Shown here piece after piece: positions 25,811-33,134 of a DNA stretch of 64,000 nucleotides. The position numbers were made by a program, and so were the translations under genes. Each line of letters starts with the position of its first letter. Positions within the stretch are counted from its first letter, which is position 1. The notes under the pieces are model-generated. The model had not been told where the DNA came from. It was given only the letters and a program-made list of their open reading frames with translations, and made no database searches. Source of the stretch: Lachnospiraceae bacterium. Its GTDB lineage: Bacteria > Bacillota > Clostridia > Lachnospirales > Lachnospiraceae. Location: the NCBI GenBank assembly GCA_022800815.1, contig JAAWRC010000015.1:18144-82143 (forward strand). Direction: 5' to 3'.

Positions 25811-26983
25811 ATGGAGGAACAGACCGTGGAGGGGCGGGAACGGAGCAGGGTGGTGCTGGCGTACTGCGACTCCTATGAGGAGGAGGCGGTGTATCAGGCC
25901 CTTAAGGCGGGGGTGGAGGCCCTGGGGGGCATGGCGGCCTTTGTCAGACCGGAGGAGAAGGCGCTCTTAAAGCCGAACCTGGTGCGCAGGGCAAAGCTTT
26001 CCAGGGCCGTGGTGACCCACCCGGCGGTCATGGGGGCGGCAGCCAGGCTCCTTAGGGAGGCAGGGGTGCGAAAGATCACGGCGGGAGACTCCTGCGGAGT
26101 GGGGCAGGCGACGGCGGCGGCCGCCGCCGTGGGAATGGACGCAGTCCTGGAGCGGTATCAGGTTCCCCTGGTGGATTTTACCGGAGCGGGGGAGGTTTCC
26201 TATGAGAAGGGCGTGCAGGCGAAGCGCTTCTTTTTGTCGAGGGAGGTCCTGGAGGCGGATGCCATCATCAATGTCTGCAAGATGAAGACCCACGCCCTGG
26301 AGCGGGTCACGGGAGCCGTGAAAAACATGTACGGCTGCGTCCACGGCCTTCACAAGGCGAAGGGACACACCCTCTATCCCAGCGCCGACAGCTTTGCGAG
26401 GATGCTCACGGACCTGAACCGGTTTCTTGCGCCGAGGCTTTACATCATGGACGGGATCGTGGCCATGGAGGGGAACGGCCCCACCTCCGGCGACCCGGTT
26501 CCCATGAACGTATTGCTGCTGTCCCGGGACCCGGTGGCCCTGGACGGTGTCTTCTGCCGTCTGATCAATCTGAAACCGGAGCTGGTGCCGACCAATTACC
26601 ATGGAGAAAAGCTGGGACTCGGCGTCTGGCAGGAGGAGCGGGTGGAGCTTGTCCTGGCGGCGGACGGGGAGACTGCCGAGATTTCCATGGGGGAGGCGGC
26701 AAGGAGGTTCGGCAAGGCGGACTTTGTCGTGGACAGAAGCCGGGTCAGGAGCGATTTCTGGGTGAAAATGGGCCGGTTTTTCAATGTGTTTCAGAAGAAG
26801 CCCTACGTGGACGGGGAAAAATGCGTGAAGTGCGGCGTCTGCGTGGAGAGCTGCCCGGTGGAGGGAAAGGCCCTTGCCTTTAAAAACGGACGGAAAGAGC
26901 CCCCGGTGTATGATTATAAGAAGTGTCTCCGCTGCTTCTGCTGTCAGGAGATGTGCCCTCACAAGGCCATCAAGGTGCGGTGA
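25811..26983 (+). CDS. DUF362 protein with C-terminal 2[4Fe-4S] ferredoxin domain
   Basis: DUF362 proteins of anaerobes carry iron-sulfur clusters and are presumed to take part in electron transfer; no substrate is known. Seen in 390 residues: LLKPNLVRRAKLSRAVVTHPAVM, GDSCGVGQATAA, NVCKMKTHALERVTGAVKNMYG and DGIVAMEGNGPTSGDP, which are the DUF362 core (about 55-250). Two ferredoxin motifs follow at about 335-385: CVKCGVCVESCP and CLRCFCCQEMCP, each with four cysteines. GAAAGGGGAGA precedes the start. It stands alone next to the palindromic element. Confidence 0.85.
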   Translation: MEEQTVEGRERSRVVLAYCDSYEEEAVYQALKAGVEALGGMAAFVRPEEKALLKPNLVRRAKLSRAVVTHPAVMGAAARLLREAGVRKITAGDSCGVGQATAAAAAVGMDAVLERYQVPLVDFTGAGEVSYEKGVQAKRFFLSREVLEADAIINVCKMKTHALERVTGAVKNMYGCVHGLHKAKGHTLYPSADSFARMLTDLNRFLAPRLYIMDGIVAMEGNGPTSGDPVPMNVLLLSRDPVALDGVFCRLINLKPELVPTNYHGEKLGLGVWQEERVELVLAADGETAEISMGEAARRFGKADFVVDRSRVRSDFWVKMGRFFNVFQKKPYVDGEKCVKCGVCVESCPVEGKALAFKNGRKEPPVYDYKKCLRCFCCQEMCPHKAIKVR

Positions 26984-26990
26984 GGGCCGC

Positions 26991-27755
26991 TTAGGGGAGC
27001 CGGAGGCTGTCTGCGATCGCAGCTTTCACGTTTGCGTCCGGAAAGGAGGAGCCCTTTTGGATCCATTCCAGCCAGTCGAAGCGGGAGAGGACCTCCTCGT
27101 CGGTAAGTGAATACTGTTTCTGCCAGTTCCGGAGGATCTCGGGGGAAACGCCCATGCAGGCGGTATGATAATATCTCAGGATGGAGTTTTCCCGGCTCTC
27201 CAAAAGGGACTTCCGCTCCGTCCGCAAGGCTTCCCAGTCGGCCACGGAGCCTATTTTCGCAAGGAGCGGGAGGATGTGATCTTCAAAGTCCGATCGGATC
27301 TGCTCAAGGATTCGCTCCACTGGCTCGTCTTTTGGAAGATAGTTCTGATATCCGTCGATCTGATACATGTCCGCCCTGTGGAAGGGGGTGAGCAGGCCGG
27401 CGCATGGGAGAAAATCTCGTTGTAAAAGGTCCGTGCCCTGATTGTGGATCCACTGTCTGGAAAGCTCGTCTTTCATGTCGTCCGCTTTCGAGGCGCTGAA
27501 ATGGAACCGGAAGGCACAGCCGGTCACGGAACAGTTGTTTATGGAATTGTGCAGATGGACGAAGAGCCAGCCGTCGGAGAGCTCCTTCCACCAGTCCGTG
27601 CGCTTTGTCCGAAATCCGGCTTCTTTCAACAGCGGTTTCACTACGGCCTTAATGACCAGGTCCCGCTTCTTTCCGGGCGGCATGCTGACCTCTTTTTCTT
27701 TCTGCTTCTGGTAATTCCAAAGCTCTGTCTCTGTCATGTCATATATGCTTTTCAT
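26991..27755 (-). CDS. DUF4304-like protein of unknown function
   Basis: The product is a 254-residue soluble protein. The start at 27755 (MKSIYDMTE) follows CAGGAGG; the 64 upstream codons in the ORF track lie before that site. The N-terminal part (about 35-100) has LVIKAVVKPLLKEAGFRTKRTDWWKELSDGWL and HLHNSINN, recalling DUF4304, a family often found among toxin-immunity or phage-linked genes. The rest has no motif I recognise. It lies downstream of the ABC exporter operon on the same strand, separated by 133 bases. Confidence 0.6.
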   Translation of the reverse strand: MKSIYDMTETELWNYQKQKEKEVSMPPGKKRDLVIKAVVKPLLKEAGFRTKRTDWWKELSDGWLFVHLHNSINNCSVTGCAFRFHFSASKADDMKDELSRQWIHNQGTDLLQRDFLPCAGLLTPFHRADMYQIDGYQNYLPKDEPVERILEQIRSDFEDHILPLLAKIGSVADWEALRTERKSLLESRENSILRYYHTACMGVSPEILRNWQKQYSLTDEEVLSRFDWLEWIQKGSSFPDANVKAAIADSLRLP

Positions 27756-27888
27756 GGCGACCTCCTGTTTCTTCCAGTATAGCGTGCGAAATGCCGCAGG
27801 GCAAGAGGGAGGGGGAAATACCGGCAGAAGGATGGCGGACCGTTTGCTGCCGGAGTCCGGGCATGGCGTGGGGGGAAACGTCCGGAGG

Positions 27889-28674
27889 CTATCTGACGTC
27901 CTTCCTCCGATACCGGAGAAATGCCGCCGCAATCCCGAGGACCGCAAGCCCCATCCCCACCGCCAGATAGCGGCCGTTTATGGCCCTGTCGGTGATGATG
28001 TCGGCGCTTTCCGCATAGCCGAAGGGCGTGACGTATTTTAAGAATCCGGCCTTTTTGGTCAGGTTGGCGACGATGTTGAGGAAATAGAAGAGCGCCGCCG
28101 TTCCCAGGCCGACGGATGCGCCGCCGTTTCGGATAAAGGCGGAGAAGCCGAAGCAGACGGCGGCCGTTTCCAGTTGGAGCAGGAAATAGGCCAGGAACAG
28201 GAGGGGGAAGGTTCCGGGGTCCGGCCGCTCGCCGATGGCCGTGACGGACAGCAGGACCACGCCGATGACGACCAGATTGAGGAGCGCAATCTGGAGGAAC
28301 AGGGCGGAAAGCTTCTGTAAAAGAATCCTGGAGCGGCTTATGGGATGGGTCAGCAGGAATTCCGCGGTCCCGTCCTTCTCTTCTTTTGCGAGGGCCTGGG
28401 CGCCGAGGAGGGCGGCGAAAAAGGAGCCGCCGAGGCCCAGGATGTTTCCGCACTCCACTCCGAAAAAGCCCAGGAATTCCCCGAAATTCAGTTTGTCCAT
28501 GCCAAAGGCGGCGGAGAAGACTCCCATGTCGGAGAACATTCCGCTGACCGCACTCATCTGGTCTCTGATTTCCGGATAGATGAGGACGCACAGGGCGGTC
28601 ATGGAAGCGATGATCGCGGTCCAGATGCACAGGGCGCTCCTTCCCTGGCGAAGTTCATGTTTCAGCAACGTCAT
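27889..28674 (-). CDS. ABC-2 type transporter permease
   Basis: This is the membrane partner of the adjacent ATPase; together they export an unknown solute. Start at 28674 (MTLLKHELRQG), with AAGGAGGAACC upstream, giving 261 residues. Seen: a leading amphipathic helix typical of ABC-2 permeases, then hydrophobic spans near 20, 80-100, 110-150, 160-190 and 230-255, and EEKDGTAEFLLTHPISRSRIL, the characteristic cytoplasmic loop. It begins one base after the ATPase stop, so translation is coupled. Confidence 0.87.
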   Translation of the reverse strand: MTLLKHELRQGRSALCIWTAIIASMTALCVLIYPEIRDQMSAVSGMFSDMGVFSAAFGMDKLNFGEFLGFFGVECGNILGLGGSFFAALLGAQALAKEEKDGTAEFLLTHPISRSRILLQKLSALFLQIALLNLVVIGVVLLSVTAIGERPDPGTFPLLFLAYFLLQLETAAVCFGFSAFIRNGGASVGLGTAALFYFLNIVANLTKKAGFLKYVTPFGYAESADIITDRAINGRYLAVGMGLAVLGIAAAFLRYRRKDVR

Positions 28675-28675
28675 G

Positions 28676-29599
28676 TCACGGTTCCTCCTTGTCCGGTTCC
28701 GGTCTCTGGCCATGCCCTTCCGGCGCATAGTAATGCATGAAGACCTCCTCCAGGTCCGGCTCGGCGATGGTCACGTCGGCCAGGGGAAGGGCGGCGAGGG
28801 CGGTAAGCAGCTTTCGGGGGCTGCCGCTGTACAAAAAAGTCATGGTATCGCCGCTTCTTCTGACATTCCGGACGGTCTCCAGCCGGGGCGGTTCGTGAAG
28901 TCCCCGGACCGTCACCCGCTTTACACCGGCGTGCCCCAGGTTCTCGATGGTGTCCGAGGCCAGCAGCCGGCCCTCCCGGATCACGGCTGCGTGACGGCAG
29001 TGTCTCTGGACCTCGGAGAGTGCGTGGGAGGAGAGGAAGACCGTGGCACCCTCCCGGTTCCGCTCCTCCAGAATCTGATAGAACTCCCGCTGCATGAGCG
29101 GGTCCAGGCCGCTGGTGGGCTCGTCCAGGATGCAGAGTCGGGGCCTGTGCTGCAGGGCGCAGACCACGGACACCTTTTTTCGGTTTCCCAGGGACAGCTC
29201 GCGGACTTTCTTTTCCGTGTCCAGCTTTAGCCGTTCGCACAGCCTGGCCGCCTCCGGTGCGCAGTCCCTCCTGCGGGCCCCTCCCCTTAAGTCGGCGGAC
29301 AGTCTTATGATTTCCCGCACCTTTCGGTTTGGGTAAAAGGCGGCCTCCGAGGGCATGTAGCCGACGTCGGCCAGAAGCTCCGTCTGGTGGGCGGAAATTT
29401 CCTTCCCGAAAATTTCCGCCGTCCCGCCCGTGGGAGAGAGAAGCCCCAGGAGGGTGCGGATGGTGGTGCTCTTTCCGGCCCCGTTGGGACCGATGAAGCC
29501 AAAGAAGTCCCCCTCCTCCACCGCAAGGCTCAGGTCGATGATCCCTCTGGCCTTCCCGTAGTATTTCGTGAGGGCGGATGTCTGGATTGCGTATGCCAT
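28676..29599 (-). CDS. ABC exporter ATP-binding protein
   Basis: Energises the adjacent ABC-2 permease. The start at 29599 (MAYAIQTSALTKYYG) follows AAAGGAG; the 57 tracked codons before it overlap the TetR gene. Seen in 307 residues: Walker A GPNGAGKST, Q-loop region, signature LSLGNRKKVSVV (LSLGN replaces LSGGQ, common in exporters), Walker B LCILDEPTSGLDP and the switch LSSHALSE. A C-terminal region (about 215-307) has a domain typical of drug or antimicrobial exporters. It is the second gene after the TetR regulator, 16 bases downstream. Confidence 0.9.
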   Translation of the reverse strand: MAYAIQTSALTKYYGKARGIIDLSLAVEEGDFFGFIGPNGAGKSTTIRTLLGLLSPTGGTAEIFGKEISAHQTELLADVGYMPSEAAFYPNRKVREIIRLSADLRGGARRRDCAPEAARLCERLKLDTEKKVRELSLGNRKKVSVVCALQHRPRLCILDEPTSGLDPLMQREFYQILEERNREGATVFLSSHALSEVQRHCRHAAVIREGRLLASDTIENLGHAGVKRVTVRGLHEPPRLETVRNVRRSGDTMTFLYSGSPRKLLTALAALPLADVTIAEPDLEEVFMHYYAPEGHGQRPEPDKEEP

Positions 29600-29615
29600 G
29601 GCCGTGGCTCCTTTC

Positions 29616-30233
29616 CTAACTTTTTTTTCGCAGATAGATCGTTTTCCAGAACGCAAGGAGCCTGGCGAAGTCTTTCTCCAGGGTGTCCACGTCGAGGGAG
29701 TCCCCCAGTTGGAGCATTTCCCAGAGATACCCCTCCGAGGCCAGGTACATTTCCCGGTACATGAGCGCAAGGTCGAGACCGGGAACGAAATCTTCCGGGT
29801 CCAGCCCCGCCAGGGCGTTTCGGGCCTTTAAGCCGAAATAATGCCGGTAGCTTTTCCGAACCTCGCCGCAGATCTCGGGATCCTTTTCATAGAATGCCTT
29901 GACGGCAAAAGCGGCCATGTCCGGGTAGATGCGCATGACGGCGAGTTTCGCCCGCATGCCCCTCTCCATCATTTCAAAGAGATCCGGGGGTTCGTAGCAG
30001 CCATACCTGGAGAGGGTCTCCAGGGTGATCCTGGCGGCCTCGTCCCAGAGGAAGAGATAGAGCTCCTTTTTGTTGCGGAAGTAATGGAACAGGAGGGATT
30101 TGCTCACGCCCGCACAGTCGGCAATTTCCCGCATGGGGCTTTTTTTATAGGAGTTCTGCGAAAAGACCCGAAAGCCGGCATTGATGACGGCCTGTCTTTT
30201 TTCCTCCGTCAATGTGTAAAATTTTTCGTTCAT
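29616..30233 (-). CDS. TetR-family repressor of the ABC exporter operon
   Basis: TetR-family repressors control efflux genes. Seen in 205 residues: an N-terminal helix-turn-helix (AVINAGFRVFSQNSYKKSPMREIADCAGVSKSLLFHYFRNKKELYLFL) and a ligand-binding helical domain. It is the first gene of the leftward operon TetR-ATPase-permease. The palindrome CGGTCAAT-N14-ATTGACCG flanking its TATAAT box is a likely autoregulatory operator. The inducing ligand is unknown. Confidence 0.88.
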   Translation of the reverse strand: MNEKFYTLTEEKRQAVINAGFRVFSQNSYKKSPMREIADCAGVSKSLLFHYFRNKKELYLFLWDEAARITLETLSRYGCYEPPDLFEMMERGMRAKLAVMRIYPDMAAFAVKAFYEKDPEICGEVRKSYRHYFGLKARNALAGLDPEDFVPGLDLALMYREMYLASEGYLWEMLQLGDSLDVDTLEKDFARLLAFWKTIYLRKKS

Positions 30234-30245
30234 GGACCCTCCTGC

Positions 30246-30284
30246 TGACCGTTGCGGTCAATTTCTATTATACCCGATTGACCG
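30246..30284 (-). promoter_or_regulatory. TetR operator and -10 box
   Basis: CGGTCAAT (30255-30262) and ATTGACCG (30277-30284) flank the minus-strand TATAAT, and TGACCG (30246-30251) forms a second palindrome with CGGTCA (30255-30260). This arrangement fits autorepression by the TetR protein coded just downstream. Confidence 0.65.
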
Positions 30285-30420
30285 TTTTTGGGAAGGGGGT
30301 TTCGGCGGAAACTTTTTTGTTCATAATATTTCTGGCTTTTTCATAAATGTTTAGGAAAACTTTGGTGGAAAGCGGGAAATAATAGGCTTATAATAATAGG
30401 AAAAAAGAGGGGGGAGTCTT

Positions 30421-32388
30421 ATGCTGAAAGAGCAGATCGCAGTGATCGAGCTTTTAAAAAATCTCATTCAGGGAAATACGGAGGAGTTCAGCCGGGTGAC
30501 TTACGCACCCCAGAAGCCATCCTTTTGGACTTACGGGGAGAGGGCGGGGGAAGCTCTGGCGGAGGGAAACCCGGCGCCGGGTGGCCGGAGACCCTTTTCG
30601 GACGGAGAAGAGACGGGGAGACTTCCGAGGAAGAGTCCGGAATCCCAGGGGATCTCCTCCCGGCACCTGGCGGCCTTTGTCTCGGAGTTGGCGAAAAATG
30701 AGCGGACGGACCTGCACCACGTCGTGGTGCTCCGCCACGGTGCCGTGATCGCCGAGGCCTCCGTGGCCCCTTACGTGAGCGGCATGTGGCACGCCTCCTA
30801 TTCCATGTGCAAGACCATCACGGGCATGGCCATCGGGATGCTGGTCGGCGAGGGGCGATTGTCCCTGGACGACAAGGTTCTCCCGCTTTTGGACAAAAAG
30901 ACGATTTTGACGGGGAAGAAGAATCTGACGGTGGAGCATCTTCTTACCATGAGCTCCGGTGTTGCCTTCAACGAGACAGGCATGGTATCCGGGGACGACT
31001 GGGTTTCCGGCTACCTTCAGGCTGCGGTCAGGGGGACTCCGGGGAAACGGTTTGAGTACAACAGCATGAATACCTACATCCTCTCGGCCATTGTCACGAA
31101 GGTCACGGGAGAGACGCTGACGGAATATCTGCGGCCGAGGCTGTGGGAGCCGCTAGGGATCCGTCGGGTGTTCTGGGAATCCTGTCCCAAAGGGATCAAC
31201 AAGGGAGGCTGGGGATTGTTTATCAGCACGGAGGATGCGGCGAAGCTGGGCCAGCTCGTCCTGCAGAAGGGACGATGGCAGGGAAAGCAGCTGGTGCCGG
31301 AAGAGTGGCTGGCGGCATCTGCAAAGAAGCACATGGAGACGCCGGAAAACATGGGGCCCTATGGCTACGGCTATCAGGTGTGGCTGGGCGGACGGCCCGG
31401 AAGCTGCACCTTTAACGGGATGCTGGGGCAGAACGTGGTGGTTTATCCGGATCTGGACATGGTGGTGGCCGTCAATGCGGGGAGCGACGAGCTGTTTCAG
31501 AATTGTATCCTTTTAGATATCGTGCAGAAGCACTTTGAGGGAGACTTCCATCCGGCGGCGAGCCTGCCGGAGAATCCCGGTGATCACGGGCACCTGCTGG
31601 AGCTGGAGAGACGGCTGGCGGGGGGCGGCGGACTCTGGAAGAACAAAAGCCCGGGGCGGCCGGGGCGGCGGGGCGGAAGCGGTATCTGCGGGAGGCGGCC
31701 GGGAAGCCGCCGTCTTTCGGGAGGACGTCCGGGAAGCCGGAGCGGTAGCGGCCATTGGGGCAGACGGGCGGAGAACGGCGGGGAGCTGCACTTTATGGAG
31801 GAGGAACGGGCGAAGCGCATGCTGGACGGCCGGGTCTATCGGCTGGACCAGGAGCACGTGGGCCTAAGTCCGCTGATTTTTCAGGTGTTTCACAACAATT
31901 ACACGGACGGCGTGCGTGCGGTTGCTTTCTATTATGAAGGAAGGCGGTTCTACGCAGCCTTCGAGGAGGGCGAGGAATTGAAGCGGATGGAGGTGGGCTT
32001 TGGCCGCCCGGCCGTGACGGAAGTGCTTTTTCACGGGGAACCGTATCTCCTCGGCGTGACGGGAAGCTTTGGAAAGGACGAAGACGGACGGATGGTCCTG
32101 AAGCTGGACCTCGCTTTTCTGGAGGAGGCGGTGCGCCGCAGGCTGAAATGTTATTTCCTGGAGGAGGGGGGAAAGATCGAGATTCACTGGGACGAGACGC
32201 CGGGAGGCCGCCTGATCACGGAGGGGCTTGGGGCGCTGCTTGGCGACTCTCTGAAGAATGGCTTTATGGACGTGATCCGGGACAAGGCGGGGGTGGACCT
32301 GCCGGCTCTTCTGGTCGACAGGACCATCCACCCTGTTGTCACAGGTATTGCCGCAGATCCTCCGACATGCTTTCCTCCAGCCGGATGA
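30421..32388 (+). CDS. Serine beta-lactamase-fold hydrolase with GR-rich linker and C-terminal domain
   Basis: Serine hydrolases of the penicillin-binding/beta-lactamase class C fold act on peptides or esters. Seen: the catalytic SMCKT (SxxK) near 130, FEYNSMNTYIL (YxN) near 215, and GYGYQVWLGG, all in an N-terminal catalytic domain (about 75-370). A Gly/Arg-rich stretch near 400-450 (GRPGRRGGSG, repeated GRPGSR) links to a C-terminal domain (about 460-655) of beta-strand type. No signal peptide is visible, which is unusual. Its last 50 bases overlap the convergent helical gene. Confidence 0.75.
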   Translation: MLKEQIAVIELLKNLIQGNTEEFSRVTYAPQKPSFWTYGERAGEALAEGNPAPGGRRPFSDGEETGRLPRKSPESQGISSRHLAAFVSELAKNERTDLHHVVVLRHGAVIAEASVAPYVSGMWHASYSMCKTITGMAIGMLVGEGRLSLDDKVLPLLDKKTILTGKKNLTVEHLLTMSSGVAFNETGMVSGDDWVSGYLQAAVRGTPGKRFEYNSMNTYILSAIVTKVTGETLTEYLRPRLWEPLGIRRVFWESCPKGINKGGWGLFISTEDAAKLGQLVLQKGRWQGKQLVPEEWLAASAKKHMETPENMGPYGYGYQVWLGGRPGSCTFNGMLGQNVVVYPDLDMVVAVNAGSDELFQNCILLDIVQKHFEGDFHPAASLPENPGDHGHLLELERRLAGGGGLWKNKSPGRPGRRGGSGICGRRPGSRRLSGGRPGSRSGSGHWGRRAENGGELHFMEEERAKRMLDGRVYRLDQEHVGLSPLIFQVFHNNYTDGVRAVAFYYEGRRFYAAFEEGEELKRMEVGFGRPAVTEVLFHGEPYLLGVTGSFGKDEDGRMVLKLDLAFLEEAVRRRLKCYFLEEGGKIEIHWDETPGGRLITEGLGALLGDSLKNGFMDVIRDKAGVDLPALLVDRTIHPVVTGIAADPPTCFPPAG

Positions 32389-32770
32389 TGTTTCCGGCGA
32401 TCTGTCTGGAGGCGTCGTCGGCGGCGGAATACTGGTTCAGATAGGCACTCAGGGATTTGATGCCCATGTTGCAGCCGTCGGTGAGCATGGAAGCGATCTT
32501 TTTGTCGGAATCATTCAGCATGAGCTTCATGCCGGTCATGATGCGGGCGGAGAGCTTTTCCATGGGGCCCAGATCCCCGGCGGCCGTTCCGCCCTGATTC
32601 GCCAGGCCGTGGAGCTTGTCCCCGAAGCTTGCGTGGGCGTTCCTGTATTTTTCCAGGCTGTCCTTAAAGTCGGGGTCATGGACGGAGGGGAGAAGCTGGT
32701 CCAGAGTCTGGACGGCCATTTTCGTCCCGGCGTTGCATTCCTTCAACAGATTTTTCGTGTCGTCGTTCAT
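32339..32770 (-). CDS. Small helical protein, possible ferritin-like DUF2383-type
   Basis: A 143-residue protein of unknown role; the start at 32770 follows AAAGGAG. The sequence reads as about four helices: TKNLLKECNAGTKMAVQTLDQLL, DFKDSLEKYRNAHASFGDKLHGL, MEKLSARIMTGMKLMLNDSDKKIA and MGIKSLSAYLNQYSAADDASRQIA. That is a four-helix bundle pattern, as in ferritin-like DUF2383 proteins, but the metal-binding ExxH motifs are not visible. It could be a stress protein. No neighbour helps. Confidence 0.5.
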   Translation of the reverse strand: MNDDTKNLLKECNAGTKMAVQTLDQLLPSVHDPDFKDSLEKYRNAHASFGDKLHGLANQGGTAAGDLGPMEKLSARIMTGMKLMLNDSDKKIASMLTDGCNMGIKSLSAYLNQYSAADDASRQIAGNIIRLEESMSEDLRQYL

Positions 32771-33066
32771 GAAGAACTCCTTTCCTAAATATTTTGGGAC
32801 AGGCAATCGCCTGATATTTTAGGAATACCCGAAAAAAGGCGGGCATCCGTTTTTAGCATACCCGAAGAAGCGCATTCTCATGCACGGAACTCAAGGCTGA
32901 AACGGTTGCCTGGGACTGCGGAATGTGTTATAATCAAACAGGTTTTACGGGCACCCCGCAATGCATGCCCATGCGGGCGGACAGCTTCGCTGACATTGTA
33001 TAAAAAAAAAACATGGAGCAATCCCCTTCCCATTTCTCCCGTTTTGTTGTATCATATTATCTGCAA

Positions 33067-33114
33067 CTTCAAGATATAGTGTTTCAGAGCGAGAGCAATA
33101 CCAATATATGGTGT
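33067..33114 (+). promoter_or_regulatory. Two NrdR-type boxes upstream of nrdD
   Basis: CAAGATATAG (33070-33079) and CAATATATGG (33102-33111) each match nine of ten core bases of the published NrdR consensus CwAtATaTwG, and lie 32 bases (three helical turns) apart. Each is flanked by GTGT-like bases. NrdR uses an ATP cone to sense dATP and represses ribonucleotide reductase genes. Confidence 0.78.
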
Positions 33115-33134
33115 GACAGCGGACGAGGAGAATT

